Below, piece after piece: positions 17,810-26,368 of a DNA stretch of 64,000 nt (position 1 is its first letter; the number at the start of each line of letters is the position of its first letter). Origin of the DNA: Alphaproteobacteria bacterium (GTDB lineage: Bacteria; Pseudomonadota; Alphaproteobacteria; Micavibrionales; Micavibrionaceae). The position numbers and the translations under genes were made by a program. A model generated the notes under the pieces. The model was given only the letters and a program-made list of their open reading frames with translations. It did no database searches and was not told the origin of the DNA. Where the stretch lies: assembly GCA_023384135.1 (NCBI GenBank), contig JAHDXS010000001.1, positions 806,001-870,000 of the forward strand, read 5' to 3'.

Positions 17810-20530
17810 TCAGTTCTCCTGATACTCGCGGAATGCGCTGGCCAGTCCCGCGAACGATGACGGCTTGTGCTTCTCAAAACTTTCCTGATCAACATAGACG
17901 AAGTGGTAGCTCGGCCCACCATCATCTTCCGTTGCCTCGGTCGCGTCTTCGCACCATTGGCGCAGGCGTGCCATCTTCTGAGGTACGTCAATCTCCTCGC
18001 GGCCCTTGGTTTCAACGATCCAGACGTTGCCGTCCGTGGTCCGCACGATGAAGTCCGGCGTATACGTCGATAGCTCGCCATTGGCCTTGACGAACTCGAT
18101 CTTGAAGCCCACGGCCATGTAGTTCTTGCCGAACGCTTGAACATCGGGCGCGGATTCCAGAAATGCCGCGAAGTCCAGTTCCAGAGCATCGGCGTTGGCT
18201 TCGCCGACAATCCGGTTGAACACCGATTTCTTCGCAGGCAGGAATCCGCGCGGCTCCGTGCGGAACGGCCGCGTGTCGCGCAACCGGATGTGTCCGTCGA
18301 TGCGGGAGCTTCCGCCCTCGTAGATCGTCAATGTGTTGATGGCGGCCCGGAAGTGATCGAACAGCACCTTAGCCACTTCAGGCTCGGACAGGTTTCGCAG
18401 GATCACGGGATCGTCGAGATCGACGGTGCTCGTGAACAGATGATCCCGGATGAAAATCTTGACCTTGGGGTAGAGCTGATCGTAGCCACCGACGAGACGC
18501 AAATCCTTGAGGAGTTGCCGGGCGAAGAACGCGACGACCGAGCGGTAATCCCCCGGACCTGTGCCGTCGAGTTGGATCGTGTGATCGACCTCGGAATCGA
18601 GCATGGTCTTAAAGACGATCTCGCGAGTTTGCTCCGGCGTGAACGGCTTGACGGGAAGTTGGGGATTTCCGAAGTGCTCAGGCTCCAGCTCGGTGAGGTC
18701 CTTGAACTCCCGGTTATAGCGCCGAGTGAGGCGCGGCACGGAGATATCGAGTTCGTCGATATTCTTGTCGGGTGATTCGGTATCGACTTCGACGACGATG
18801 GAATCCTGTCGCTCGCGGCCTCCGGCCCCGCCCATCGGCACTCGGTCGAACGTGACACCCTCATTCTGGATGGACTCCACGAACTCCATGAAGGCGGGCG
18901 TGCCCATCACGGAGACGGTCTCCCGCTGATCGCTGCCGAAATACATGCGGCGGAGCCCGCGCCCCAGGGTCTGCTCGGGGAGGATGTTGCTCTTGGCCGC
19001 GTAGGCCCGCAGACCCACGATCACCGTGACGTTTCGCACGTCCCAGCCTTCTTTGAGCATCAACACGGAGACGATGGCTTTGTGGGGCGACTTCCAGGTG
19101 TCGATCTCGTTTGACTCCCGACGTAGCAGTTCCAACTCGTCTTTGCTCTTGCCGGATGCCGCCTCGGAAATCTCGCCATTGGCCTTGGTGTGAATGACGA
19201 GCACGGAGTCCTGCAACTCCGGGCAAATCCTCTGAAGGTAAGCGCCGACCTCATCGCAATTCTTGGTGTCGTCTACCATGACGAACAGCACGGCTTTCTT
19301 GCCGAGCTTTTCGTGCTCGGCGTAGCTCTTGCGCCATTCCTCGACGCCCAATTGAAGATAGTCGGCGTACTTCTCCGTAATGATCGGGCTTTTGTGCTCG
19401 GCCAGCTTCGCCCGGCTGGCCGCATCCGGCAGAACGGGATGCTTGACGACGTTCTGGGCAATAGCCTCCACGAGCGGGTAGTCGCTGACGGTCTGCACAA
19501 AGATCGCCCCGTTGTTATGACGCGGCGTCGCGGTCACGTCCACCTGGATGGTGAGCCGCAAATCCTTTTGCAGAAGCCGGTGATGGATGTCCTGGATGCA
19601 CTGGAACCACGCCAGCCGGTTGTCATGAATGTGGTGGGCTTCGTCATTGAAGACGGCGAGTTCTTCGATCTCCCGGACGACTTCGCCGAGATCGACGTTG
19701 CTGTCGTTCGTTTTGCCGGCAGGCTTGCTCCCGAAGGGCGCAAGGAAGTAGTCGCGCAGATCGTCATCCTCAAGCGATGGCTCAGGCACATCGCCGAGAT
19801 AGACGCGGTGAATGTTGGTCAGGAAGATGTTTCCGGTCGGGCGGACAACGCGCACATCGTCCTGAATGTGCAGGGCCACCTGAAAATCGTCGCGCCAGTT
19901 GTGGCCCGCGTGGCCGTTGTCGGGCAGGACCGGATCGTTGAAGAAAATACGCAGGCCGTCGAAATCGTGCCGCAGGCGGTCAAGGACGATGATGTTCGGC
20001 GCGATCAGAAGGAAGTTCCGTGCGAGCGTCGAACCCTCCTCGTACAGGCGGTGGAAATAGCTCCAGGCCATCAGCAACGAGAGCACTTTGGTCTTGCCGG
20101 AGCCGGTGGCCATCTTGACCACGAAGCGGGGCCAGTCCTCATCGAACATGTTGGCCGACACCGCGCCGGAAGCATCGAATCGCAGCAGGTCGAACTTGTC
20201 GCGCACCCCGCGTACGTCATAGAGCCAGATGACGGTTTCAACGGCTTCACGCTGCGCGTAGTAGTAGCGAAACGCGCTTTCCGTTCCGTCCGCGCCCTCG
20301 ACCAGATGTTCGGTCAAAAACCACCAGGTCAGAAGCGCGCGTGACGTGGCGGATGCTCCGGCATAGCCCCCGGCCCGCCATTGCGCGACTTCCTCGCGAA
20401 TGTTCGCGACCAGCGGCGGAAGGAGCTTTTCATAGGCTGTGCTGCGCAGTTCCTCGGCTGCCGGAAACCATCGGTATTCCGGGTCCAACGTCTCGTAAGG
20501 AGAGAGCGGAAAGCTTGGATGCAATGCCAT
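17810..20530 (-). CDS. res: type III-like restriction helicase-nuclease (Res)
   Basis: 906 residues. An SF2 helicase: Walker A ATGSGKT (141-147), DEAH box in FNDEAHH (296-299), a VDVTATPRH motif III region, and an ALGRGLRR-like motif VI ([10 protein letters not shown]). The C-terminus carries a PD-(D/E)XK nuclease motif: TPDFIV (Asp826) and WIVETKG (Glu840, Lys842). It would translocate or switch on ATP hydrolysis and cut unmodified DNA with Mod. It lies 21 bp after the copG-like gene and 2 bp before mod. Confidence 0.88.
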   Translation of the reverse strand: MALHPSFPLSPYETLDPEYRWFPAAEELRSTAYEKLLPPLVANIREEVAQWRAGGYAGASATSRALLTWWFLTEHLVEGADGTESAFRYYYAQREAVETVIWLYDVRGVRDKFDLLRFDASGAVSANMFDEDWPRFVVKMATGSGKTKVLSLLMAWSYFHRLYEEGSTLARNFLLIAPNIIVLDRLRHDFDGLRIFFNDPVLPDNGHAGHNWRDDFQVALHIQDDVRVVRPTGNIFLTNIHRVYLGDVPEPSLEDDDLRDYFLAPFGSKPAGKTNDSNVDLGEVVREIEELAVFNDEAHHIHDNRLAWFQCIQDIHHRLLQKDLRLTIQVDVTATPRHNNGAIFVQTVSDYPLVEAIAQNVVKHPVLPDAASRAKLAEHKSPIITEKYADYLQLGVEEWRKSYAEHEKLGKKAVLFVMVDDTKNCDEVGAYLQRICPELQDSVLVIHTKANGEISEAASGKSKDELELLRRESNEIDTWKSPHKAIVSVLMLKEGWDVRNVTVIVGLRAYAAKSNILPEQTLGRGLRRMYFGSDQRETVSVMGTPAFMEFVESIQNEGVTFDRVPMGGAGGRERQDSIVVEVDTESPDKNIDELDISVPRLTRRYNREFKDLTELEPEHFGNPQLPVKPFTPEQTREIVFKTMLDSEVDHTIQLDGTGPGDYRSVVAFFARQLLKDLRLVGGYDQLYPKVKIFIRDHLFTSTVDLDDPVILRNLSEPEVAKVLFDHFRAAINTLTIYEGGSSRIDGHIRLRDTRPFRTEPRGFLPAKKSVFNRIVGEANADALELDFAAFLESAPDVQAFGKNYMAVGFKIEFVKANGELSTYTPDFIVRTTDGNVWIVETKGREEIDVPQKMARLRQWCEDATEATEDDGGPSYHFVYVDQESFEKHKPSSFAGLASAFREYQEN

Positions 20531-20551
20531 TAGCGGGTCGTCTCCATAGCT

Positions 20552-20746
20552 CTACTTCGCCAGCTTCGGGTATTGCTCGGCGACATATCGTTCTGCCGCG
20601 TCCCGGACGACCCAGGCGACGGAGACCTTTTTCAGGCGCGCGATCTCCTCTAGCGCCTGGTAGAGCGCGGTCGGGAACGTTACCGACGCGCGCGTAACGG
20701 CGGACGAAGGGTCTTTGCTGGCGGGCTTGCGCGGTCGCGAACGCAT
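20552..20746 (-). CDS. CopG/ribbon-helix-helix regulator
   Basis: 64 residues from the ATG at 20744-20746, preceded by GGGAGA. After a basic N-terminus (MRSRPRKPASK) comes a ribbon strand, SAVTRASVTFP, and two helices (ALYQALEEIARLKKVSVAWVVRDAAERYVAEQ), the RHH_1 pattern. Such proteins bind short direct repeats as dimers of dimers and usually repress their own operon. It is first in the eight-gene run and sits 16 bp from two 10-bp direct repeats, so it is probably the repressor of the whole unit. Confidence 0.85.
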   Translation of the reverse strand: MRSRPRKPASKDPSSAVTRASVTFPTALYQALEEIARLKKVSVAWVVRDAAERYVAEQYPKLAK

Positions 20747-20762
20747 GGTTGATTCTCCCAAA

Positions 20763-20790
20763 CTCTGCACCACTCTACACCAACCTGGTG
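20763..20790 (-). promoter_or_regulatory. probable CopG operator
   Basis: Read on the minus strand, TGGTGTAGAG (20773-20782) is followed directly by TGGTGCAGAG (20763-20772): two 10-bp direct repeats one helical turn apart. CACC-AACCT-GGTG (20778-20790) adds an inverted repeat. This is the spacing used by ribbon-helix-helix repressors, and it lies 16 bp upstream of the copG-like start. No clear -35/-10 pair could be fixed. Confidence 0.55.
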
Positions 20791-20879
20791 ATCGGCCCCA
20801 AGGCTGGATTTTCGATTCGTGTCAGGACCAGATCGAGAGGGAATTATTCCTATCCGACTCCGACAGGGGTGGGCGGGCG

Positions 20880-21680
20880 GGCCGGGATTGCAAAGGGGCG
20901 ATGCCCCTTGCCGGTTGGGGGGTGCAGGGGGAGCGCCGAAGCCTCCACCCTGCCGTGCGGGTCCGGGGCAGAGCCGAACTCTCCCCGGTCGCAATCCAAC
21001 CGCGACGAGGTTGGCGCGTATCCAAACCGCGAAGGGTTGGTCTGGGGTCCAGGGGGCAGGAACGCTCCTTGGTCGATGGGGGTACAGGGGGAGCACAGAC
21101 AGCTCCGCCCTGTTCGATGGGTTCCACAGGGAGCGCGGACAGCTCCCTTGGTCGCCCGGAACGGGTCAGGGTGTCGGGGCTCGAAGGCCCTGACTGGCGG
21201 GTGTCGGGGGCCAGTACCCTGACGAGTGGTCAACCGGCGAAACGGTTGCATGGCGCTCGGTAACGGCCTGCCCACAGAGCCGCGCCATGCGCCGGAGGGG
21301 ATGCAACGGGGAACGCGCGAGCGGGTTCCCCTTGCCAAGATAGTGCGGAGGACGAACGAAATTTTATTTCGTTTGTACTACACGCACATATCTTGCGGTC
21401 ATCCTTAAGCCGGGTTCGCCGAAACCGGAACTATGCTGCGGCGGCGAAGGATAGCGCCGCCTTCGCATAGGTGCTCCAGGATGACGGGCGTCGCTGCGCG
21501 ACGATTCTTCTGGCTTCTATGGAGCTGGCCGCAGAGCACCGGCCAGCGAGTCTATCTGTGCCTACGGCGTTTCCAAAGGCAAGAGACAAGGCAGGAGAGC
21601 ACAAAAAACCCGGCGCTGTGCCACGCCGGGTTTGCGTGCCATGGGCCTGAGGGGTTTGGCAGAGGCCCGTGGCACCCTTA
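20880..21680. ncRNA. 800-base array of GC-rich hairpins, possible large structured RNA
   Basis: No supportable gene lies in 20783-21783. Instead there is a chain of short hairpins: 20893-20909, 20963-20988, 20997-21013, 21085-21112, 21129-21147, 21193-21215, 21231-21248, 21248-21290, 21308-21331, 21355-21373, 21431-21470, 21525-21546, 21607-21632 and 21637-21675. Stems are 5 to 9 bp, many perfect; several loops contain GCGA or CGAA. Some stems share a theme (GGGAGC...GCTCCC, CAGGGGGAGC...). Frames through the region are low-complexity (G, R, P) and are not protein-like. It separates the divergent defence operon and the gene at 21784. It could be a structured RNA, a recombination or transfer site, or a repeat array; strand and ends are unknown. 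Confidence 0.4.
21601..21632 (-). terminator. intrinsic terminator, minus strand
   Basis: A perfect 9-bp stem AACCCGGCG / CGCCGGGTT with an 8-base loop. On the minus strand it is followed by TTTTTTG, a classic Rho-independent end. The only sequence above it on that strand before the divergent gene is about 150 bases (21633-21783), so it ends a short transcript or blocks leftward read-through. Confidence 0.6.
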
Positions 21681-21783
21681 GTCTGTTAGCACCGGCAGTA
21701 CAGCGGGTCAACAATGTTGCAAATGCGATAGCGCCGTGGAAAGGTCAATCTGATGAGACCGGAACGCAGGACTGAAAGGACCG

Positions 21784-22830
21784 ATGCGCCTCTTTGAACC
21801 GCTGGTGGAGGACGCCCGGCAGCACCCGAACTTCAGGACGATCATGCGGCCCGGAAACGGATTCGCGCTCGATGTCCTGAACGATTGGGCGCGCGGCTTC
21901 GAAGACCGCGACGGAAAGCTCGCCGAGGAGTTCCAGACGACGTTCAATTCGGCGTTCTGGGAACTCTATCTGTTCGCTGTGTTCAAGAAGTATGGGCTGG
22001 CGGTGGATTTCTCTCACGCCCGCCCGGACTTCTGTATTCCTGACCGAAGCCTCGTCATCGAGGCGACGGTGGCTTCGAACGCTCAAGGTGAAGAACCGGA
22101 ACATGAGCGGCGCGGCAAGGAGCCACCGCCGGACCTCAACGAATTCAATTTCAAGTCGATCCTGCGGCTTTCGAACAGCCTGACGGAGAAGCACAGGAAG
22201 TACACACAATCGTATTCTCAGCTTGAGCATGTGAAGGGACAGAGCTACGTCGTTGCCGTGACCAGCTTCGACCGTCCCTTTAGCTTCGTGGCGTGCCAGC
22301 GCCCGATTGAAGCCGTCCTCCACGGCTACTACGTGGATGAGGAGCGGCACATCGCAACGCACGGACGCGAAGGCCGCCTTGAAGGCGAGCAGTTGCAGCG
22401 CGTCGTCAAGGGCAATGGCAGCCCAGTCGAGCTAGGACTTTTTTCCTCGCCTGCTTACAGCGAGATCAGCGCCGTGATCTTTAGCAGTTGCGCGACGCTC
22501 GGAAAGGTTCGCGCACTCTCATCCGATCCGAATCCCAATATCGTCTTCACGGCGCTCCGCTACAACCCATCCGGCATCCAGTCTCACATCGTCAAGGAAC
22601 CGAAGCATCGCTATACGGAAAGCCTCGTGGACGGCCTGCGGGTGTACCACAACCCGTTCGCCGCGTACCCACTCGATCCCGCCCTGTTTCGTCATCCCGC
22701 CGTGTTCCAGTCCTACTACCAGAATGACGACTGGGTCTACGAGGCACGCGAGGGCCAGTTGATGTTTCGAAGTGTGGATGTCTTGGTGCCTGCCGGAACG
22801 CTCACACGGAACCAGCAGCCCACGCCCTGA
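21784..22830 (+). CDS. unknown protein, possible PD-(D/E)XK-like nuclease
   Basis: 348 residues, ATG preceded by GAAAGGA. I do not recognise a named family. Residues 53-97 read as a nuclease-like core: FWELYLFAVFKKYG, then RPDFCIP, then LVIEATVAS. That is helix-strand-strand with D and E-x-T in the positions of a PD-(D/E)XK fold, the Lys replaced by Thr. The remainder is mixed alpha/beta with a C-terminal beta-rich part. It is divergent from the Argonaute-containing operon across the hairpin array and convergent with the resolvase (3-bp gap). Confidence 0.5.
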   Translation: MRLFEPLVEDARQHPNFRTIMRPGNGFALDVLNDWARGFEDRDGKLAEEFQTTFNSAFWELYLFAVFKKYGLAVDFSHARPDFCIPDRSLVIEATVASNAQGEEPEHERRGKEPPPDLNEFNFKSILRLSNSLTEKHRKYTQSYSQLEHVKGQSYVVAVTSFDRPFSFVACQRPIEAVLHGYYVDEERHIATHGREGRLEGEQLQRVVKGNGSPVELGLFSSPAYSEISAVIFSSCATLGKVRALSSDPNPNIVFTALRYNPSGIQSHIVKEPKHRYTESLVDGLRVYHNPFAAYPLDPALFRHPAVFQSYYQNDDWVYEAREGQLMFRSVDVLVPAGTLTRNQQPTP

Positions 22831-22833
22831 TAC

Positions 22834-23406
22834 TCAAGGCGCATCGTGAAGTGCGGAAATCGCTCGGCTAAGCGTCCGGGGCGACACCTTCAACTCCTTC
22901 GCGAGCCCAGCAAGCGACAGACCGGGATCAGCGGCCAATCTCTCGGCTGCACGCGCCACCTGCTTCGCGGTCAGCTTGTGCGGACGCCCGACACGCTTGC
23001 CGCGTTTGCGGGCCGCCTCCATTCCCGCCTTGGTGCGTTCGGAGTTGAGATCGCGCTCGAACTCGGCGAGCGCGTTGATGATCCGGTAGAGCAGCTTTCC
23101 GACCGGCGTGGTCGTGTCGATCTGCTCGGTCAGGGACCGGAACTCGATCCCGCGCTTTTCGAACTCTTCGAGCGTATCGAGCGCGTGACGCAAGGAGCGG
23201 AAGGCGCGGTCCATCTTCCAGACCACGAACGTATCGCCGGAGCAGAGCATTTCCGTCGCCAGCTTGAAGCCGGGCCGGATTCTGGCCACGGCGGAAATCC
23301 CCTCGTCTTCAAAGATGCGCGCGCAACCCGCAGCCTTCAGCGCATCGCGCTGGAGGTCGAGATGTTGTTCGTCCGTACTGACGCGCGCATAGCCTATGAC
23401 CGCCAG
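22834..23406 (-). CDS. serine recombinase/resolvase, probable CTG start
   Basis: About 190 residues if read from a CTG at 23404-23406. From there it reads LAVIGYARVSTDEQ, the canonical N-terminus of resolvase/invertase family proteins, with the catalytic Ser in YARVS. Then come KMDRAFRSLRHAL, TTPVGKLLYRIINALAEFER, and a C-terminal helix-turn-helix preceded by KRVGRPHKL. An in-frame TGA lies 9 bases above the CTG, and no ATG, GTG or TTG exists between that stop and YARVS; a GAAGGGGG stands at ribosome-site distance. The next usual start would be a GTG at 23289, which loses the active site. Either CTG is used or the ATG was lost by mutation. Confidence 0.82.
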   Translation of the reverse strand: MAVIGYARVSTDEQHLDLQRDALKAAGCARIFEDEGISAVARIRPGFKLATEMLCSGDTFVVWKMDRAFRSLRHALDTLEEFEKRGIEFRSLTEQIDTTTPVGKLLYRIINALAEFERDLNSERTKAGMEAARKRGKRVGRPHKLTAKQVARAAERLAADPGLSLAGLAKELKVSPRTLSRAISALHDAP

Positions 23407-23674
23407 GTTCAGCCCCCTTCATGTTGCTCGCGCGGATGGCGGAATCGCCCGCCGCACAGGGTAGACAAAAGGGACCCCTTTTGGTAGCGTTTCCATAAGA
23501 AGTCCGCACACAATGCCGACGCTAAATGACGGGCGTGCAGAGCGCGGATTGCTTTGAAGCGGATGAGGCGGTGCGCGGATCGGGCGCGCCGGGCAGTGTC
23601 GGTCAGAACGGGTCCCTTCTGACCTGAGCACACGCAACGGGACCGGGGCAAGATTATTCTTGAAGGAGGACGGC

Positions 23675-24148
23675 ATGGTGCGGATCGCTGCGGTCGTCAT
23701 CGTCACGATGACTTCCCTACTCCCGTGCGGTCCGGCGGCACTCGCGCAGACGCACCCAGTACCGCCGACGCAGAACTCGGAACAAGCCCAGCCCCCTCCG
23801 ATCCGCTATCTCGACTTTACTGCGCGGAACGACGGATGGGCGGCGGCGCAAACGGCCAGCATCATCGGCTCGCGCGAGCGCAAGCTCGTGATCGTCTCGT
23901 ATGCGGACCCGGCGATGACGCGTGCCTTCTACGACACCGCCGTCTCATTCACGCAAGCACCCAACACGCTGCCGATCTTCGGCGTTGTCAGAGCGCCGCA
24001 GCATCCCACCGAGCCGAACGTGAACGGGTTCGACATCTACATCAATGGCGTACCGTTGGGCGAAGTCCCGAACCCGGATAACTTCTATACGCCCCCGCAA
24101 TTCCTGCGCGCGCTGCTCGAACAAATCCAGAAGGACGACACGCGATGA
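23675..24148 (+). CDS. exported protein of unknown function
   Basis: 157 residues from an ATG behind GAAGGAGG. A signal peptide is clear (MVRIAAVVIVTMTSLLPCGPAALAQ, cleavage after ALA). The mature part has WAAAQTASIIGSRERKLVIVSYADPAMTRAFYDTAVSF, a thioredoxin-like feel without a CxxC, and a C-terminal helix. It overlaps the following lipoprotein gene by 4 bp. This starts a run of four overlapping plus-strand genes, all exported or membrane-bound, which resembles a small envelope operon carried by the island. Confidence 0.6.
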   Translation: MVRIAAVVIVTMTSLLPCGPAALAQTHPVPPTQNSEQAQPPPIRYLDFTARNDGWAAAQTASIIGSRERKLVIVSYADPAMTRAFYDTAVSFTQAPNTLPIFGVVRAPQHPTEPNVNGFDIYINGVPLGEVPNPDNFYTPPQFLRALLEQIQKDDTR

Positions 24149-24426
24149 AGGCGCGGATGGCAGTGCTACTGATCGGCGTGGCGCTCACGGGATGCGCGGC
24201 GACACCGGAGCCGCGCAAGGCGGCGGGCTGCGGCTCGCTGCCGCCCGCATTCGATGCGCCGATTGTCTGTCCGCCTGTGGACAAGGCCGCGCGGACCCTT
24301 GAGGTCAACAACGACGCAGCTTACGGATTCAGGATTGAACGCGACCCGAACGCGAACGGCGGGCTTTGCATCCCGCCGCAGACCGTCATCCCGTTCGTCA
24401 GACCATCGCATGAGGAGCTTGAATGA
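24145..24426 (+). CDS. small lipoprotein
   Basis: 93 residues. The N-terminus MKARMAVLLIGVALTGCAA contains a lipobox (LTGC) with Cys17 as the lipidated residue. The mature part has three further cysteines and no recognised domain. It overlaps both neighbours by 4 bp (ATGA at each junction), so it is translated with them. Function unknown. Confidence 0.6.
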   Translation: MKARMAVLLIGVALTGCAATPEPRKAAGCGSLPPAFDAPIVCPPVDKAARTLEVNNDAAYGFRIERDPNANGGLCIPPQTVIPFVRPSHEELE

Positions 24427-25280
24427 TGATCCGCACACCGCTCGTCCGCACGGCGCTTGGCGCATTGATCCTGCTCGTCGCCGGTCCGGTGGCGGCGCAG
24501 GGTACAGGGGCGAACGCATCGGCCACGACGCTCTACAGCGAAGCCTCGTATTGCCATCAAGTCGCCAAGGCGTTCAAGGACAGCGACCTTGAACGGCGCT
24601 GGAGCCGCACCCGCGCCAAGTACTTCCCGCTGATCCCGGAAGATCAGCAACTGAAGTTATCCGGCGCGGCACGGTCGAAGGTGGAGTCGGAGGCCAAGAC
24701 GCTCGCACCGGCCTCATTCCGAAGCCAATACGAGCGATGCAAACAGAGCCTGGCCGGAGCGGAAGCGCAGGCCCAGGCGGCCAATGAATCCTGGGCTAAG
24801 GAGTACAACGCGCAGCGGGACGCTCAGAAGAGCCCCTTCATCAACCGCTACGCTCCTCCCAAATACACGGCCATGGAACTGGCCGGCGACATGGCCGGAA
24901 CCAGAGACCTCGCCGCGCAGGAGGTGCTCCGCGACAAGGCCCGCGCCTGGAATGCGTATTGCCTGGTCGCCGCTCAGGCGCTCTATGCGTTCAGCGCAAA
25001 TAATCCCGGTGCGTTCGGACTCGACCCGAAACGCGCGGAGGATGCGCGGCTGCTGGCGCGGATCGACGGCCAGCGGGGGCAGTACCGGACGACCCTGCTG
25101 AATGGATTCAAGCCCGAGCAGCAAGCGCGGGCTGAGGCGTTCGCCAACGCACAAAAGGAGAATTACCGTAAGGGCCTCGATGAAAGCAAGAGCCGTGAGT
25201 CCGAGGTCGTGCAGTTCATCAAGGTGCAGATGTTCACCTGCGACAGCGGGTTCGAATTGGCATGGGGGCCGACACGGTGA
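24423..25280 (+). CDS. exported helical protein of unknown function
   Basis: 285 residues. Signal peptide MMIRTPLVRTALGALILLVAG-PVAAQ. The mature protein is rich in Ala, Gln, Glu and Lys and mostly helical, with SYCHQVAKAFKD near the start and a C-terminal MFTCDSGFELAW; the cysteines could form disulphides in the periplasm. Overlaps neighbours on both sides (4 bp and 19 bp). No family recognised; a conjugation-pilus accessory or envelope guard role would be a guess. Confidence 0.6.
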   Translation: MMIRTPLVRTALGALILLVAGPVAAQGTGANASATTLYSEASYCHQVAKAFKDSDLERRWSRTRAKYFPLIPEDQQLKLSGAARSKVESEAKTLAPASFRSQYERCKQSLAGAEAQAQAANESWAKEYNAQRDAQKSPFINRYAPPKYTAMELAGDMAGTRDLAAQEVLRDKARAWNAYCLVAAQALYAFSANNPGAFGLDPKRAEDARLLARIDGQRGQYRTTLLNGFKPEQQARAEAFANAQKENYRKGLDESKSRESEVVQFIKVQMFTCDSGFELAWGPTR

Positions 25281-25540
25281 AGGCGACGCTGACCATCGCC
25301 GCGATGGCCGCGCTCGCGCTCTTCGTGTTCAGCTTGTGGGGTCTGCGCGGATCGCTGGTTCTGATCGCGCTCTGGGGGTTTGCGTATCTCGGCTTCTCTC
25401 TCTGGCATCGGCGCGCGCAACGCCTGATCCGCGAACGCTTGGCGCGGATGGATGAGCGGCAACGCGCCAATGCACTCTCCGCCTTGAGCGAGACCGACCG
25501 GATTGAAGTGTTCGACGCGATCAAGGTCCACGAACGCTAA
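25262..25540 (+). CDS. small two-helix membrane protein
   Basis: 92 residues. Two hydrophobic segments (about 9-27 and 29-47), then a charged cytoplasmic-looking tail with LIRERLARMDERQRANALSALSETDR. Starts 19 bp inside the previous gene. The last of the four-gene exported run. A short hairpin made of AAAGCCCTGCTTCG and CGAAGCAGGGC follows its stop (25540-25568) and may terminate it. Function unknown. Confidence 0.55.
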   Translation: MGADTVKATLTIAAMAALALFVFSLWGLRGSLVLIALWGFAYLGFSLWHRRAQRLIRERLARMDERQRANALSALSETDRIEVFDAIKVHER

Positions 25541-25595
25541 AAAGCCCTGCTTCGCGAACGAAGCAGGGCCGATGCGATTGAAGCGAAGGAGCAGC

Positions 25596-25835
25596 TTACT
25601 CGCCGCTCTGCGTGTCTTCTTTGACCCGGAAGACGTAGAACCCGCCTTCAACGATTTGCGTTCCGTAGAGCTTGACGTAGCAGCTCCCGTCTCCGCGATC
25701 CCAGGCGACGCCCAGCGTTTCGAAGTCGGCTTTCTTGCCGGTGCCGATCTTCTTGCGGACGATGTGCGTCGGGCGGTTGCCCGTGTTCTCGGCCTGAGCG
25801 GTCTTGGCTTCGGTGTGTTCGGTTTGTGCGGTCAT
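25596..25835 (-). CDS. small conserved-looking plasmid-type protein
   Basis: 79 residues. A polar N-terminus (TEHTEAKTAQAENTGNRPTH) is followed by a compact beta-rich part, IVRKKIGTGKKADFETLGVAWDRGDGSCYVKLYGTQIVEGGFYVF. The ATG is preceded by AGGAGC. Proteins of this size and shape are common on alphaproteobacterial integrative elements, often without a known role. It is convergent with the exported-protein run. Confidence 0.55.
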   Translation of the reverse strand: MTAQTEHTEAKTAQAENTGNRPTHIVRKKIGTGKKADFETLGVAWDRGDGSCYVKLYGTQIVEGGFYVFRVKEDTQSGE

Positions 25836-26368
25836 GATGTTTGCTCCTATTTGAGGGTTTACGGGCCGGACCCTTCCAGCCTCGTGGCAGAAACCGCAGC
25901 AGACAGGAGCAAGGCCGGGCTCAAGCTGTTTTGTGGGGGACCGTCTACAAGACTTGGCCGCAAGCGGCCTTAGTCGCCGTGACGGGTAAAACTGCTTGAA
26001 CGCGGCCGCCTGTCTGTCAGGCTGACACGCATCAAGGCTGGCAATGGCGTCCGGTCCCGCCCCTCACAATCCCCGGAGCAAACGCCGCACGAACCGGAGA
26101 CGCCGACGCCGCGCAAGGCGGAAACGGGCACCCGCACATGCGATAGACCTCGTGCGCATGGGGCGAGGCAAAAATGGTTGAATGAACATTGCGGGGATCG
26201 CCGGGTCGCGGAACGCGAGGGATCTGCGTTGAAGGCAAGAACGAAGAACGCGGCATCAAAGCGGATTCTGCTTCCCGGTCAAGGCGCGGACGATGCACCG
26301 GAGAATTGCGCGCCCTTCGCATCAAGCAGCAACGCACCTTCGCAGATGCAGCGAGCAGCGTGTCAGCA
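25836..26368. other. gene-free stretch before the integrase end
   Basis: Over 500 bases with no coding signal that I trust on either strand. A plus-strand reading (26189-26710) runs mainly opposite the integrase and is low-complexity. The stretch may hold the promoter of the 79-residue gene (at its left end) and excision-related sites, but I see no clear repeats. Confidence 0.4.

Noticed and set aside
20880..21680. CRISPR array
   Set aside because: The hairpins differ in sequence and spacing; there are no identical direct repeats with regular spacers and no cas genes.
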